64,000 nt of DNA, taken from positions 737,902 through 801,901 of the forward strand of contig NZ_KB900617.1 of the NCBI RefSeq assembly GCF_000379025.1, written 5' to 3'. Shown here piece by piece: positions 1-9,294 of this stretch. The notes under the pieces were generated by a model. It was not told the origin of the DNA. It did no database searches and worked only from the letters and a program-made list of their open reading frames with translations. The number at the start of each line of letters is the position of its first letter. The stretch's first letter is position 1. The stretch comes from Orenia marismortui DSM 5156. Lineage in GTDB: Bacteria; Bacillota; Halanaerobiia; Halobacteroidales; Halobacteroidaceae. Both the position numbers and the translations under genes were made by a program.

Positions 1-62
1 CTATCTAATCCTGGTTTAACTCCAAATTTACTTAAACTTTCTAAATATTTTATACCTTTCAT
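1..62 (-). CDS. folC: folylpolyglutamate/dihydrofolate synthase, N-terminal fragment cut by window edge
   Basis: Reading the minus strand from the ATG at 62 gives MKGIKYLESLSKFGVKPGLD, which runs off the window. The pattern 'YLESLSKFG.KPGL' is the usual FolC N-terminus. FolC adds glutamates to folates, and in many bacteria also makes dihydrofolate from dihydropteroate. A GAGGTGAT ribosome site lies 5 bases before the ATG. In many Firmicutes valS is followed by folC; here the two are split by two ankyrin genes and a plus-strand folate-transport pair. Identification rests on only 20 residues, but the folate context at 182-915 supports it. Confidence 0.72.
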   Translation of the reverse strand, partial: MKGIKYLESLSKFGVKPGLD

Positions 63-142
63 TTTATCACCTCGAAATTATTAATTCTACTTAAAATCTT
101 CAAACCCTGTTTTTAATAATTTTTTATAAAGGATTAGATTTA

Positions 143-171
143 TTGCTAGTTGTAAAAAATTATGTTAAAAT
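143..171 (+). promoter_or_regulatory. sigma-A type promoter for the riboswitch/folT transcript
   Basis: TTGCTA at 143-148 and TAAAAT at 166-171 are separated by 17 bases. The expected start of transcription is at about 178-182, exactly where the THF riboswitch begins. Confidence 0.6.
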
Positions 172-181
172 TACCTAAACA

Positions 182-273
182 GGCAGAGTAAGATTTGTGC
201 GTCAAGTGTTAGAAGATGGGATGTTGCTTCTAAACGAAAGATTTTTCTGCGGTACAAATCTGCATCCACTGCC
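182..273 (+). promoter_or_regulatory. tetrahydrofolate (THF) riboswitch
   Basis: The sequence follows the known THF aptamer order. It has a closing stem GGCAG (182-186) with CTGCC (269-273), an AGAGTA segment, a GCGTCAAGTGTTAGAAGATG block, GGGATGTTG, an ACGAAA segment, TGCGGTA, and GCATCCACTGCC at the 3' side. Known THF riboswitches precede folate transport and synthesis genes and lower expression when reduced folates are plentiful. The downstream gene is a FolT-like S component, which fits. Between 280 and 330 an AGAGA / TCTCT pairing could serve as the expression platform; that part is inference. Confidence 0.88.
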
Positions 274-369
274 ACATTTAAGAGAGAAGTAGAGAAATAT
301 CTATTCCCTTGTCTCTATAGTGTGGTATCGTAGGGATGATATCAACTAATTAGAAAGGGGTTTTATCTT

Positions 370-915
370 ATGAATAGTTCTAACTTATTGCAGAAACAGA
401 AAGAAATAAAATCAAAAAAAACTAAAAATTTGGTGCTTATTTCTTTAATGGTTGCTACTAGTATTATTTTAACTAGATATCTATCAATTATGATTGGTAA
501 TTCTATTAGATTAAGCTTTGGATATATACCCATTATAATTTCAGCAATTTTAACAGGCCCAATTGGTGGCCTGCTTACTGGAATAGCTAGTGATTTATTA
601 GGAATGTTATTAAGAGCTCAAGGTGGATATTTTCCAGGTTTTACTCTAAGTTATGCTTTAATTGGACTAATTCCAGGATTAATATTTTATAGATCCAAAG
701 ATAATAAGATTTTTATTAAACTATTAATCTCTATCCTAAGTATAGAATTGCTTATATCATTATTATTGAATACATTTTGGCTAAAATTGATTATTGGAAA
801 AGCTTTTTTGGTGCTGCTACCAGGTAGAATAGTAGCCCGTTCTATTATAGCTCCAATAGAATTCTTCATAATCTATTCATTCTTCAAATATGAAGAATTT
901 AAAACGAGGATTTAA
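370..915 (+). CDS. folT: folate-family ECF transporter S component
   Basis: This 181-residue, strongly hydrophobic protein has about five to six membrane segments after a lysine-rich N-terminus. It carries the ECF S-component pattern: an early 'ALILTRYLS'-like helix, 'LSFGYIPIIISAILTGPIGG', and 'GYFPGFTLSYALIGLIPG'. S components bind a vitamin and work with the shared EcfA/EcfA'/EcfT energizing module, which is not in this window. The folate assignment comes from sequence resemblance to FolT proteins and from the THF riboswitch directly upstream. The ribosome site AAAGGGG lies 9 bases before the ATG. The next gene starts 2 bases after its stop, so the two are co-transcribed. Confidence 0.82.
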   Translation: MNSSNLLQKQKEIKSKKTKNLVLISLMVATSIILTRYLSIMIGNSIRLSFGYIPIIISAILTGPIGGLLTGIASDLLGMLLRAQGGYFPGFTLSYALIGLIPGLIFYRSKDNKIFIKLLISILSIELLISLLLNTFWLKLIIGKAFLVLLPGRIVARSIIAPIEFFIIYSFFKYEEFKTRI

Positions 916-917
916 AA

Positions 918-1517
918 ATGAATTATCGATGTTTAACTATCTTAGGTAGTCCTAATAACCATGGTAATAATGCTTTAATCTTAAATAAGGTAATTGAAGG
1001 TATAAAAGAGAATAATCCTAATATACAATTTACAAATATTAAGATTAATAATCTAAATATTAATCCTTGCTCAGCCTGTAATAATTGTGAACAGAAAAAA
1101 GGATGTATTCTTGAAGATGATATGACAGAAATTTATACTAAATTAAATCAATCAGATATAATAATTGTTGCTGCTCCCCTTTATTTTAATAGCCTTCCAG
1201 CACAGTTAAAAGCATTAATTGATCGCTGCCAAGCTATTTGGGGAAGTAAATATCGATTAAATGATTCAATGATTGATAAAAAAGAAAATAAAATTGGAGG
1301 CTTTATCTCTACTGCCGGTCAGAAATTAACATCCGACAGATTCAAATATGTAAGTGGTACTATGGATTTATTCTTTAAAGCTATCAATACTACATATTAT
1401 GATAACTTTTTCTTGGGTAATATTGATAAATATCCAGCAAGAAATAGAATTAAATTATCAAAGGACAGCAAAAAATTTGGAAAAAGATTAATAAATAAAT
1501 TAAAAGAGAGGGATTAA
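918..1517 (+). CDS. flavodoxin-fold NAD(P)H-dependent FMN reductase family protein
   Basis: This 199-residue protein has the flavodoxin-like fold. An N-terminal beta strand is followed by the phosphate-binding loop 'LGSPNNHGNNALI' (about residues 9-21), then 'IIVAAPLYFNSLPAQLKALIDR' (about 90-111), typical of NADPH-dependent FMN reductase / iron-sulfur flavoprotein-like families. A CSACNNC...C cluster near residues 51-62 resembles the cysteine motif of iron-sulfur flavoproteins, but I cannot show that it binds a cluster. It lies 2 bases downstream of the folate S component under the same THF riboswitch. A redox role linked to folates is possible but unproven. A strong terminator overlaps its 3' end. 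Confidence 0.75.
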   Translation: MNYRCLTILGSPNNHGNNALILNKVIEGIKENNPNIQFTNIKINNLNINPCSACNNCEQKKGCILEDDMTEIYTKLNQSDIIIVAAPLYFNSLPAQLKALIDRCQAIWGSKYRLNDSMIDKKENKIGGFISTAGQKLTSDRFKYVSGTMDLFFKAINTTYYDNFFLGNIDKYPARNRIKLSKDSKKFGKRLINKLKERD

Positions 1518-1530
1518 TCCCTCTCTTTTA
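1501..1530. terminator. bidirectional intrinsic terminator
   Basis: A near-perfect palindrome AAAAGAGAGGG / CCCTCTCTTTT with U-tracts on both strands lies between the plus-strand flavodoxin gene and the minus-strand ankyrin gene. It overlaps the stop region of the former. Confidence 0.9.
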
Positions 1531-1532
1531 AT

Positions 1533-3566
1533 TTATAAATCTATCTCCTGTTTTAATAATTCCACAATTTCTAACCGCTGCCACATCACGGCCATCTCTA
1601 AAGCATTGTGACCTCTGTATTTCACATTTAGATCTACTCCTGCATCTAATAATAACTTAACTATCTCTACATTATCAGAAGAAATAGCCTCAAACAATGC
1701 AGTCTTACCACGATTATCTCTAGCATTAACATCTGCTCCAGCTTCTATTAAAGCAACAACTAAATCAACACTTTCAAATTTAGCAGCATAAATTAATGCA
1801 GTACGATTCTTAGTATCACTTACACTAACATCTGCTCCATTATCTAATAAGTCCATTGCCTCTTTAAAGTTATTTTCTCGAATCCTTAAAATTAACTGTT
1901 GACCTTTTCTTCTATCTCTTGTCTGATCAACTTTATTCTCTTCTAACTTCCTATCTTCATCCTTTTCTGTAATTTCTTCAACTTGATTACTTTCTAACTC
2001 ATCCTCTTGATTATTCTCAGTAGATTCTGTAATTGAATCACTACTCTCTTTTTCACTTATGACTTCTGAATGTTCTTCTGTATTTGATCTTTCAACATCC
2101 CTAATACTTTTATCAGTATTATCTAATTCACCTTTATCTTCTTTGATAGATACTTTATTTACGTCCTTAGTAACCCTTTCACTTATCATATCTAATTTAT
2201 TAGCTTCTTTATCCTCTGTTATAGAAGCTTCCGTTTCAATATCGTCAACTTGATTAACTTCTTCCTTTTGAATAGGTGCTTCATTTAAGGCATTATTAAT
2301 ATTTTCGCTTTTCATATTTAATTGGCTAGCTGCTACTTCTGCATCTGATTCTTTAATACTCTTTGCTACCTCTGTTTTATTATCTAAATTATCTTTAACA
2401 CTATGTATTCTTTCTTTTGAAATCGCTTTATCTATTGCATCTTCAACTTGATCTCCATCATCATTCTCTTCACTTTTATTTAACACTTCAATATCTGAAA
2501 TCTTTTCTATATCTTCTTCTATTATTTCATTAACAGAATAATCCCAAATTAAATTTAAATTAATAAGCAATTCTACTGTAAACTTAAATATTTCAACTTC
2601 AGTATTAATATCAACAAAAGCTTCGTTCATTAAATACTTTCTTAGCAGCCTTAATTTGATATATCTTTCTTCATATTTGACTCCTGATTCTTCTAACTCT
2701 TGTACTAAAGAATTATAAATATTTCTTTCTTTATTATCCAAATTAAATAACTTCTCTACTCCTTTAACTATAGGTGCTTCAAATAAATCTAAATTTTCTA
2801 AGTCTTCTGAAGATAAATGTTGATATAATAGATGTAACATTCTAGGAGTTTCGATTAAATAACCATAAAATTCTTCTAAAGTTATTTGATCTTCTACATT
2901 TAAATTTAGCCCCTCTAATTTTAACTTTAATAACATCAAATTATTAACTGTTATACTATCTTCACCTTCTTTTAATAAATCAACAATCAATAAGATTATC
3001 TTAGCAAAAGGTGATGATGAATCATAATCCTCATCTAACTTATAAAAATTATTCTCATGCTCTTGTAATAAGTTATAATAATGTTTCTTTAAATTATCGT
3101 AAATATCATTATTATCTTCAGTTTGAATATGCTCTAACTTAGCTATTAATGCTAAAATAAGCTCCCAAGTTAAAATATTTTTATCTTCTATACATTGTAA
3201 AAATTGACAAGCTGCATATCTAGCTAGATTCAAGTTCAGATCTTGTTCTGCCAAAGATAAAGATTTTTTCCAAAACAGCTCTAAGAAATTATTGTTTTTT
3301 AATTTCTCTTCTTTAATAGTCAAAATTGTAGTACTGTTTAGCGCAATACGAGAAATCATTTTTTGATTATTTTTGATATCATTAATCTTATCTTCTATAT
3401 CGCTTTTAATCTCTTCACTATTTATCTCTTCTAAAAAGCTTGTATTAAATAAATCAATTAGATCCTTTACCTCTAAAACCTCAATATCACCCGAGTCAAC
3501 ATTTCCATTCTCCTCCTCAACTTCATCTAAGTCAGGAAGCCCAAATAAGTCTAATAAATCATTCAT
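1533..3566 (-). CDS. acidic ankyrin-repeat protein with long low-complexity linker
   Basis: The 677-residue protein has no signal peptide and three parts. Residues about 1-350 form an acidic, leucine-rich helical region. Residues about 355-560 are a low-complexity, Glu/Asp/Lys/Ser-rich linker that should be disordered. The C-terminus (about 565-677) holds three to four ankyrin repeats, recognisable by 'NRTALIYAAKFESVDLVVAL', 'GADVNARDNRGKTALFEAI' and 'VKLLLDAGVDLNVKYRGHNA'. The helical and ankyrin parts are paralogous to the gene at 3858-5222, which lacks most of the linker. Ankyrin repeats mediate protein binding; no enzymatic motif is seen and I assign no function. A good ribosome site (AAGAAGGGGTG) precedes the ATG. 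The gene sits between valS and folC. Confidence 0.85.
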   Translation of the reverse strand: MNDLLDLFGLPDLDEVEEENGNVDSGDIEVLEVKDLIDLFNTSFLEEINSEEIKSDIEDKINDIKNNQKMISRIALNSTTILTIKEEKLKNNNFLELFWKKSLSLAEQDLNLNLARYAACQFLQCIEDKNILTWELILALIAKLEHIQTEDNNDIYDNLKKHYYNLLQEHENNFYKLDEDYDSSSPFAKIILLIVDLLKEGEDSITVNNLMLLKLKLEGLNLNVEDQITLEEFYGYLIETPRMLHLLYQHLSSEDLENLDLFEAPIVKGVEKLFNLDNKERNIYNSLVQELEESGVKYEERYIKLRLLRKYLMNEAFVDINTEVEIFKFTVELLINLNLIWDYSVNEIIEEDIEKISDIEVLNKSEENDDGDQVEDAIDKAISKERIHSVKDNLDNKTEVAKSIKESDAEVAASQLNMKSENINNALNEAPIQKEEVNQVDDIETEASITEDKEANKLDMISERVTKDVNKVSIKEDKGELDNTDKSIRDVERSNTEEHSEVISEKESSDSITESTENNQEDELESNQVEEITEKDEDRKLEENKVDQTRDRRKGQQLILRIRENNFKEAMDLLDNGADVSVSDTKNRTALIYAAKFESVDLVVALIEAGADVNARDNRGKTALFEAISSDNVEIVKLLLDAGVDLNVKYRGHNALEMAVMWQRLEIVELLKQEIDL

Positions 3567-3857
3567 TTAAAATATTCACCCCTTCTTACTATTTACTTAA
3601 TAATATTTACAAGAACTGAATTGGTAATTTAGGTGAATCTATACACTTATAAACTTATTAACTTTCAAAGATCACTTATATAAATAACCAAAAATTGGTC
3701 TATTATCTATATCCCGATAATATTTTTACATATTATCTATAATTCTATAAATAAAGGTATTATCCTGCATATATAGAATTATATATTAAATTATTATTTC
3801 CTCCTAAATACCTGATGATTTTAACTTTTAAAGTAAAGATACTCGTTAAAATATTTA

Positions 3858-5222
3858 TTAACTTCCTTTTTTCAAGAGTGGTATTATCTCCTTTCGATTC
3901 CATATCATAGCTAGTTCTAATGGTGTATAGCTTCTGTATCTAATATCAGTATCACAATTAGCTTTTAATAAAATTTTGACTATATTTTTATTATTCGCTG
4001 CAATAGCTTCTACCAAAGGAGTTTTACCTTTGTTATCACAAACATTAATATCTGCACCTAAATTCAATATTTTCTTCACTATTTCTTCTCTTTCAAATTT
4101 AATTGCATACATTAAAGAAGTCCTATGGCGATTATCACTATAATTAACATCTATTCTTCTATTTAATAATTTATTGACAATTTCTAAATCATTCTTTTTT
4201 AAAGCAGTTAATAAACGTTTTCCATTCTGCCTTTTTTCATCTTCTAAAACTAAACTACTGTAATTATTAGATTTTTCTTTTAGTGTATTTTCTTCAAAAC
4301 CTTTCCTAGCACTGTCTCGATCAAATTTAATAATCTTCTTCTCATCAACAACTTTCCATACTAATGATAAATCTAAGATTAAACGAATAGTTAAATCGAT
4401 ATATGTTAAATTTTTCTTAATACTAAAAAAAGATTTTTTTATTAAAAATTTATTAATATAGGCCAATTGTTGCTCTTTATCATCTAATGCAGAAAATTTA
4501 ATTATTGACAAGCCAATAACAAGAGGAGCTTCAAAGCTTTCTAATTTATTTAATTTATCTTTAGAAATATATCTATATAATAAATTTAATATTTCTAAAT
4601 TATTAATTAGATATCTATAAAAAGATTCTACAGTAATATACTCTTCTGGATCTGTTCCCAGCTTGTCCAAAGTAGCTTTTAACCACATTAGATCATCAAT
4701 TTTTTTTATGTTTTTCTTATATTCTAATAAGTTAATAGCAACTAAAATTATCCTTTCAAAATCAGAGAGTGAAGTAGAATTAATATTTATAGTATAAAAT
4801 TTAGAATCAATCTTATCTTTTAACTCATAAAGAAAATTTACTACTTGTTTATATGTAATCAAATCCTTATCTTCTTCAGAAATATCTTCTAATCTATTAA
4901 TCAATATTAAAATCAAATCATACTCCAGTTTCTGCCTTAGTAAAACTTCTCTAAACAGTAAAAGGGTAATATATTTAACTTCTAACAATTCATCTAAACT
5001 ATTGAACTCTAAATTTAAATTTGTAGTAAAGAACTCTAGCAGATTCCTTTTAATTTTTTCTTCTTTCAAAATAAATATTATTAAACCTGTTATAACCAAT
5101 CTATTTATTAAAAACTGATCATCTATGATTTGTACTATATTCTCTTTAAACTTATCTTCTAATTTAATCTTAGTATTCTCATCTAATTCAATAGTAGAAA
5201 ATAATTTTATTGCCTCTATCAT
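3858..5222 (-). CDS. ankyrin-repeat protein, shorter paralogue
   Basis: This 454-residue protein begins with a helical, leucine/lysine-rich region (about 1-310), then has a short linker and three to four ankyrin repeats (about 335-454) with 'HRTSLMYAIKFEREEIV', 'GADINVCDNKGKTPLVEAI' and 'SYTPLELAMIWNRKEI'. The segment 'LESFEAPLVIGL' matches 'LDLFEAPIVKGV' of the neighbour at 1533-3566, and the flanking residues align, showing that the whole N-terminal domain is shared as well as the repeats. It is less acidic than the neighbour. No signal peptide or catalytic motif is visible and the function is unknown. GAGGAGG stands about 9 bases before the ATG. Confidence 0.85.
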   Translation of the reverse strand: MIEAIKLFSTIELDENTKIKLEDKFKENIVQIIDDQFLINRLVITGLIIFILKEEKIKRNLLEFFTTNLNLEFNSLDELLEVKYITLLLFREVLLRQKLEYDLILILINRLEDISEEDKDLITYKQVVNFLYELKDKIDSKFYTININSTSLSDFERIILVAINLLEYKKNIKKIDDLMWLKATLDKLGTDPEEYITVESFYRYLINNLEILNLLYRYISKDKLNKLESFEAPLVIGLSIIKFSALDDKEQQLAYINKFLIKKSFFSIKKNLTYIDLTIRLILDLSLVWKVVDEKKIIKFDRDSARKGFEENTLKEKSNNYSSLVLEDEKRQNGKRLLTALKKNDLEIVNKLLNRRIDVNYSDNRHRTSLMYAIKFEREEIVKKILNLGADINVCDNKGKTPLVEAIAANNKNIVKILLKANCDTDIRYRSYTPLELAMIWNRKEIIPLLKKGS

Positions 5223-5351
5223 GAGTACTGCCTCCTCAAATAGATAAATATAATTTTAATTACATAATTTAGTATTAATAGAAAATAAATCTCCTACTAT
5301 ATAGAATACTATTATTTTATTTTATCTCCTGCTTCAATTGACAAATTTAAC

Positions 5352-5377
5352 AAAAAAGACAACCTTAATAGGTTGCC
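5352..5377 (-). terminator. valS terminator
   Basis: On the minus strand GGCAACC-TATTAA-GGTTGTC is followed by six Ts, 18 bases after the valS stop. Confidence 0.85.
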
Positions 5378-5394
5378 TTTACTTGCATTATTTT

Positions 5395-8067
5395 TTAATT
5401 TATACTTTTAAGACTATTTAAACGTTCCTCAAGTTGTTCCTTCTTAGCAGTATATTCATCTTTCTTTCTTTTCTCTTCTTCTACAAGATGGTCTGGAGCA
5501 TTATCTACAAATCCCTTATTAGATAACTTACCTACTGCTCGCTTAATCTCTGATTCCATCTTTTCAATCTCTTCTTCTAGTCTAATAATCTCTTTGTTGA
5601 TATCTACCATTCCTGCAAGTGGTAATATAATCTCAACTTCATTTGTAATTGCTGTAGAAGCTTGCTCAGGTCTATCTTCTAATTCCCTAATAATAGTCAA
5701 ATCATCCACATTGGCTAAATCAGATATATAATCTTTTCCTTCTGTTGCAATTACTAACTTTTCATCTGACTCTGAAGTTAAGATAGCTGTAATCTTCTTC
5801 CCTGGATTAACCTTCATCTCATTTCTAATATTTCTGATGCTACGAATTAGTTCCATTATAACTTCCATCTTAGCTTCTGCTTTATGATTTACAGATAAGT
5901 TGTCTACTTCAGGCCAATAAGAGATCATTAGGCTTTCTTCTTCTTCAGCACTTAGATATTGCCAGATCTCTTCTGTGATAAATGGCATAAATGGATGCAA
6001 TAATCTTAAAATATTATCTAAAACAAACCATGTTACATATTGAGCAGTCTGACGGGCTATTTGATTATCCTTTTGATATAATCTAGGCTTTACTAATTCA
6101 ATATACCAATCACAGAACTCTCTCCAAACAAAATCATATAGTTCTTGAGATACTTGACCAAATTGATACTCCTCTAATAATTTAGTCACTTGATTAATCT
6201 TCTTATTCAATCTACTGATAATCCATTGATCAGCTAGAGTATATTCTAAAGTAGAATAATCTACATCTTCTAAATCAAAATCTTCTAAATTCATCAATAC
6301 AAACCGGGAAGCATTCCATAATTTATTAGCAAAGTTACGGCTTGCTTCTACTCGTTCTTCACGATAACGAATATCATTACCTGGAGTATTTCCAGTAATT
6401 AAAGTAAAGCGTAATGTATCTGTACCAAACTGATCAATTACCTCGATTGGGTCTATACCATTACCTAAAGACTTACTCATCTTGCGACCTTCTGCATCTC
6501 TAACAAGTCCATGAATATAGATATCTTTAAATGGTATCTCACCTTTACATTCTAATGCCATAAAGATCATTCTAGCTACCCAAAAGAAAATTATATCTCT
6601 ACCAGTTACTAATACATCTGTAGGATAGAAATATTTCAACTCTTCAGTCTCTTCAGGCCAACCTAAAGTAGAGAATGGCCATAATCCAGAGCTAAACCAA
6701 GTATCAAGTACATCTTCATCTTGCTTTAAATTAGTACTGCTACACTTTGGACATTCTGTTGGCTCTTCTGTCCTTACAATTACTTCATCACAATCTTGGC
6801 AATACCATACTGGAATCTGGTGTCCCCACCATAATTGACGAGAGATACACCAATCTCTAATATTCTCCATCCAATTGAAGTAAACCTTAGAAAATCTTTC
6901 TGGTACAAAGTTTATATCCTTATTTCTAACTGCTTCAATAGCAGGCTTTGCTAACTCTTCCATAGCAACAAACCATTGTTTAGATACTAAAGGCTCGATA
7001 GTTGTATCACAACGGTAACATTGGCCTACAGAATGATCATGTTCTTCTATCTTTTCAAGTAATCCAGCTGATTTTAAATCATTAATCAATTGTTGGCGAC
7101 ATTCATAACGGTCTAAGCCTTCATATTTACCAGCTTCTTTAGTCATAATTGCATCATCACCAATCACTTTGATAATCTCCAAATCATGGCGCTCTCCAAT
7201 CTCAAAGTCATTAGGGTCATGAGCAGGCGTTACTTTAACTAATCCAGTTCCAAACTCAGAATCTACATAATCATCTGCTACTATCTCAATCTCTCGATTA
7301 ACAACTGGTACTATAACCTTCTTACCAATTATATCTTCATAACGTTCATCATCAGGATTTACTGCTACTCCACTATCTCCAAGTAATGTTTCTGGACGAG
7401 TAGTAGCTACTACAATATAATTATCACTATCTTTGATATTATATCTAATATGGTATAACTTTCCTGGCTTATCCTCATGCTCTACCTCAACATCAGATAA
7501 AGTAGTCATACATTCAGGACACCAGTTTACAATATAGTCTCCTTGATAGATTAACCCTTTCTCATATAGTTGAACAAAGGCTTCTTTAACCGCTTCATTA
7601 CAACCTTCATCCATAGTAAATCTCTCTCTGTCCCAATCACAGGAAACTCCTAATTTTCTAAGCTGCTTGGTAATTCTTCCACCATACTCTTCTTTCCACT
7701 TCCATGCTCTCTCTAAAAATCCTTCTCTTCCAACCTCTTCTTTACCTACCCCTTCTTCTTCACGCATCTTATTAACTACTTTAACCTCAGTAGCAATACT
7801 AGCATGGTCTGTTCCTGGTAACCATAATGCTTCATAACCTTGCATTCTCTTCCAACGTGTCAATATATCTTGGAAAGTCATAGTCAAAGCATGACCAATA
7901 TGTAACTGCCCCGTTACATTTGGAGGTGGCATCATAATAGTAAATGATTCCTTTTCCTCATTAGGATTAGCATGAAAATGGTTATTTTCTATCCAATAAT
8001 CATACCACTTCTCCTCTACTTGACTTGGATCATAGGTTGTTGATAAATTCTTCTTCTCTTCAATCAT
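5395..8067 (-). CDS. valS: valyl-tRNA synthetase
   Basis: This 890-residue class I aminoacyl-tRNA synthetase charges tRNA-Val. The HIGH signature is in 'PPPNVTGQLHIGHALT' (about residues 48-63) and the KMSKS signature in 'EGRKMSKSLGNGIDP' (about 525). Between them lies the CP1 editing domain, with 'TTRPETLLGDSGVAVNP'. Two cysteine pairs (CPEC near 185 and CPKC near 440) match zinc sites found in many ValS. The C-terminus ends in the usual coiled coil (about 820-890, heavily Glu/Lys). It is expressed from a T-box-controlled leader immediately upstream and ends in its own terminator. Confidence 0.98.
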   Translation of the reverse strand: MIEEKKNLSTTYDPSQVEEKWYDYWIENNHFHANPNEEKESFTIMMPPPNVTGQLHIGHALTMTFQDILTRWKRMQGYEALWLPGTDHASIATEVKVVNKMREEEGVGKEEVGREGFLERAWKWKEEYGGRITKQLRKLGVSCDWDRERFTMDEGCNEAVKEAFVQLYEKGLIYQGDYIVNWCPECMTTLSDVEVEHEDKPGKLYHIRYNIKDSDNYIVVATTRPETLLGDSGVAVNPDDERYEDIIGKKVIVPVVNREIEIVADDYVDSEFGTGLVKVTPAHDPNDFEIGERHDLEIIKVIGDDAIMTKEAGKYEGLDRYECRQQLINDLKSAGLLEKIEEHDHSVGQCYRCDTTIEPLVSKQWFVAMEELAKPAIEAVRNKDINFVPERFSKVYFNWMENIRDWCISRQLWWGHQIPVWYCQDCDEVIVRTEEPTECPKCSSTNLKQDEDVLDTWFSSGLWPFSTLGWPEETEELKYFYPTDVLVTGRDIIFFWVARMIFMALECKGEIPFKDIYIHGLVRDAEGRKMSKSLGNGIDPIEVIDQFGTDTLRFTLITGNTPGNDIRYREERVEASRNFANKLWNASRFVLMNLEDFDLEDVDYSTLEYTLADQWIISRLNKKINQVTKLLEEYQFGQVSQELYDFVWREFCDWYIELVKPRLYQKDNQIARQTAQYVTWFVLDNILRLLHPFMPFITEEIWQYLSAEEEESLMISYWPEVDNLSVNHKAEAKMEVIMELIRSIRNIRNEMKVNPGKKITAILTSESDEKLVIATEGKDYISDLANVDDLTIIRELEDRPEQASTAITNEVEIILPLAGMVDINKEIIRLEEEIEKMESEIKRAVGKLSNKGFVDNAPDHLVEEEKRKKDEYTAKKEQLEERLNSLKSIN

Positions 8068-8204
8068 ATCTATTCACTCCCTATTTTATAATTAATAAGT
8101 AATAATGAATAATTTACAATTAGAAAATCAAGTTCTTAAAAAACTTAAATAATTAAAAAATTACTTTTAAAATGATTTTAATTATTAATTATAAATTATA
8201 AATT

Positions 8205-8512
8205 AAAAAAGCCCCTCTCTCATCCTTGATTAAGGACGAAAGAAGGGTCTTCCGTGGTACCACCTTAGTTAATCTATAGTTGTTAGCTTATAGCCTCTAG
8301 CTATTAGCTACTAATTACTAGTTTATAGATTCTCTCTAAATTCTAATAACGGTAGAAGACCGGAATAGCCTACTTTTAACTTCAGCTAAACAGCTCCAGA
8401 GCTACTTCAATTAATATCCCAAAGAGTACCTTTCAGACTATGAGTACTCATCTCTTATAGGGAGGGATTAACCTACTCCTCTCCTTCAAAGCTTTTATCC
8501 TATCTAATTGTT
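8205..8512 (-). promoter_or_regulatory. T-box riboswitch leader (tRNA-Val)
   Basis: The minus strand shows the T-box core AAGGTGGTACCACGGAAG (around 8249-8266), followed by a terminator hairpin (CCCTTC...GAGAGGGGC then TTTTTT) at about 8205-8247. The same CCC side could pair into the antiterminator. Stem I begins near 8490 with GAAGGAGAGGAG. In the distal stem-I loop the sequence GAAGTAGCTC offers a GUA valine codon at 8405-8403 as specifier; that exact placement is inference. Uncharged tRNA-Val should stabilise the antiterminator and turn valS on. The tract at about 8280-8330 is low-complexity (AGCTATTAGCTACTAATTAC-like). Confidence 0.88.
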
Positions 8513-8519
8513 ATATACT

Positions 8520-8548
8520 ATAATATAATCAATTCAATCTATTGTCAA
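8520..8548 (-). promoter_or_regulatory. sigma-A promoter of the valS leader
   Basis: On the minus strand TTGACA (8548-8543) and TATTAT (8525-8520) are 17 bases apart, about 30 bases before stem I of the T-box. Confidence 0.7.
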
Positions 8549-8697
8549 CTTAGATTTAAAATATTTCAATCTTTGAAATATTTTTTGTCTTTTAGTCTTT
8601 TTGGAAAGTAAGCGAGTTATATTACTAAGGTAAAATTATGATTTAAACTGATAAATATAACTTCAATATTCTATTTATTCAAAAATAAAATAATAAT

Positions 8698-9294
8698 TTA
8701 ATCTACAAATCGACCAATAAACTTAAATACTTCATTCTTACCTTCACCTGTCTCAGCAGAAAAGAAAGTAAAAGGTGTAAATTGATTTATTCCTAAAGTA
8801 TTCTTAATTAATTTTTCTTGCTTTTTTCTCTGACTTTTTTTAATCTTATCTATTTTTGTAGCTACAACTAATGCAGGCATATTCATCTGTACTATCCAAT
8901 TAAACATCTGAATATCATCTTTAGTAGGTTTGTGCCTTGCATCAATTACAAGTAATATAGCTTCTAAGTTAGAACGGTTTAATAAATAACCTTCAATCAT
9001 CCTTCCCCATTCTTCTTTCTCAGCCTTTGATACTTTAGCAAAACCATAACCAGGTAAATCTACAAAATAGAAGTAATTATCTATTTGATAAAAATTAATA
9101 GTTTGTGTCTTACCAGGTTTAGAACTTGTAAAAGCCATCTTCTTTCTGTTTACCACCTTATTAATCAAAGAAGATTTTCCAACATTAGATCTTCCCGCTA
9201 AAGCAATCTCAGGTAGATAATGAAACGGATAGTCTTTAGCATTTACTGCACTTGATATATACTCTGGATTATTTATCTTCAACTTCTTCACCAT
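8698..9294 (-). CDS. engB: ribosome-biogenesis GTPase EngB/YsxC
   Basis: A TrmE-Era-EngA-EngB-type GTPase involved in assembly of the 50S subunit. G1 is GRSNVGKS (about residues 34-41 from the chosen start), G3 is VDLPG and G4 is TKIDK. I chose the ATG at 9294 (MVKKLKIN...) rather than the upstream TTG at 9312, because the family usually begins a few residues before this point and ATG is stronger; no ideal ribosome site favours either. The start overlaps the 3' end of lon by 26 bases, so translation is probably coupled. The lon-engB pairing is common in Firmicutes. Confidence 0.95.
   Translation of the reverse strand: MVKKLKINNPEYISSAVNAKDYPFHYLPEIALAGRSNVGKSSLINKVVNRKKMAFTSSKPGKTQTINFYQIDNYFYFVDLPGYGFAKVSKAEKEEWGRMIEGYLLNRSNLEAILLVIDARHKPTKDDIQMFNWIVQMNMPALVVATKIDKIKKSQRKKQEKLIKNTLGINQFTPFTFFSAETGEGKNEVFKFIGRFVD

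Noticed and set aside
3373..3570. Serine-rich plus-strand open frame opposite the acidic ankyrin gene
   Set aside because: Acidic Glu/Asp-rich coding DNA gives Ser/Leu-rich antisense frames; similar shadows occur at 2059-2253. No ribosome site.
8575..8625. Similarity of TTTTAGTCTTTTTGGAAAGT to about 63908-63928
   Set aside because: The shared stretch is short and low in complexity in very A/T-rich DNA; I cannot separate it from chance without a statistical search.
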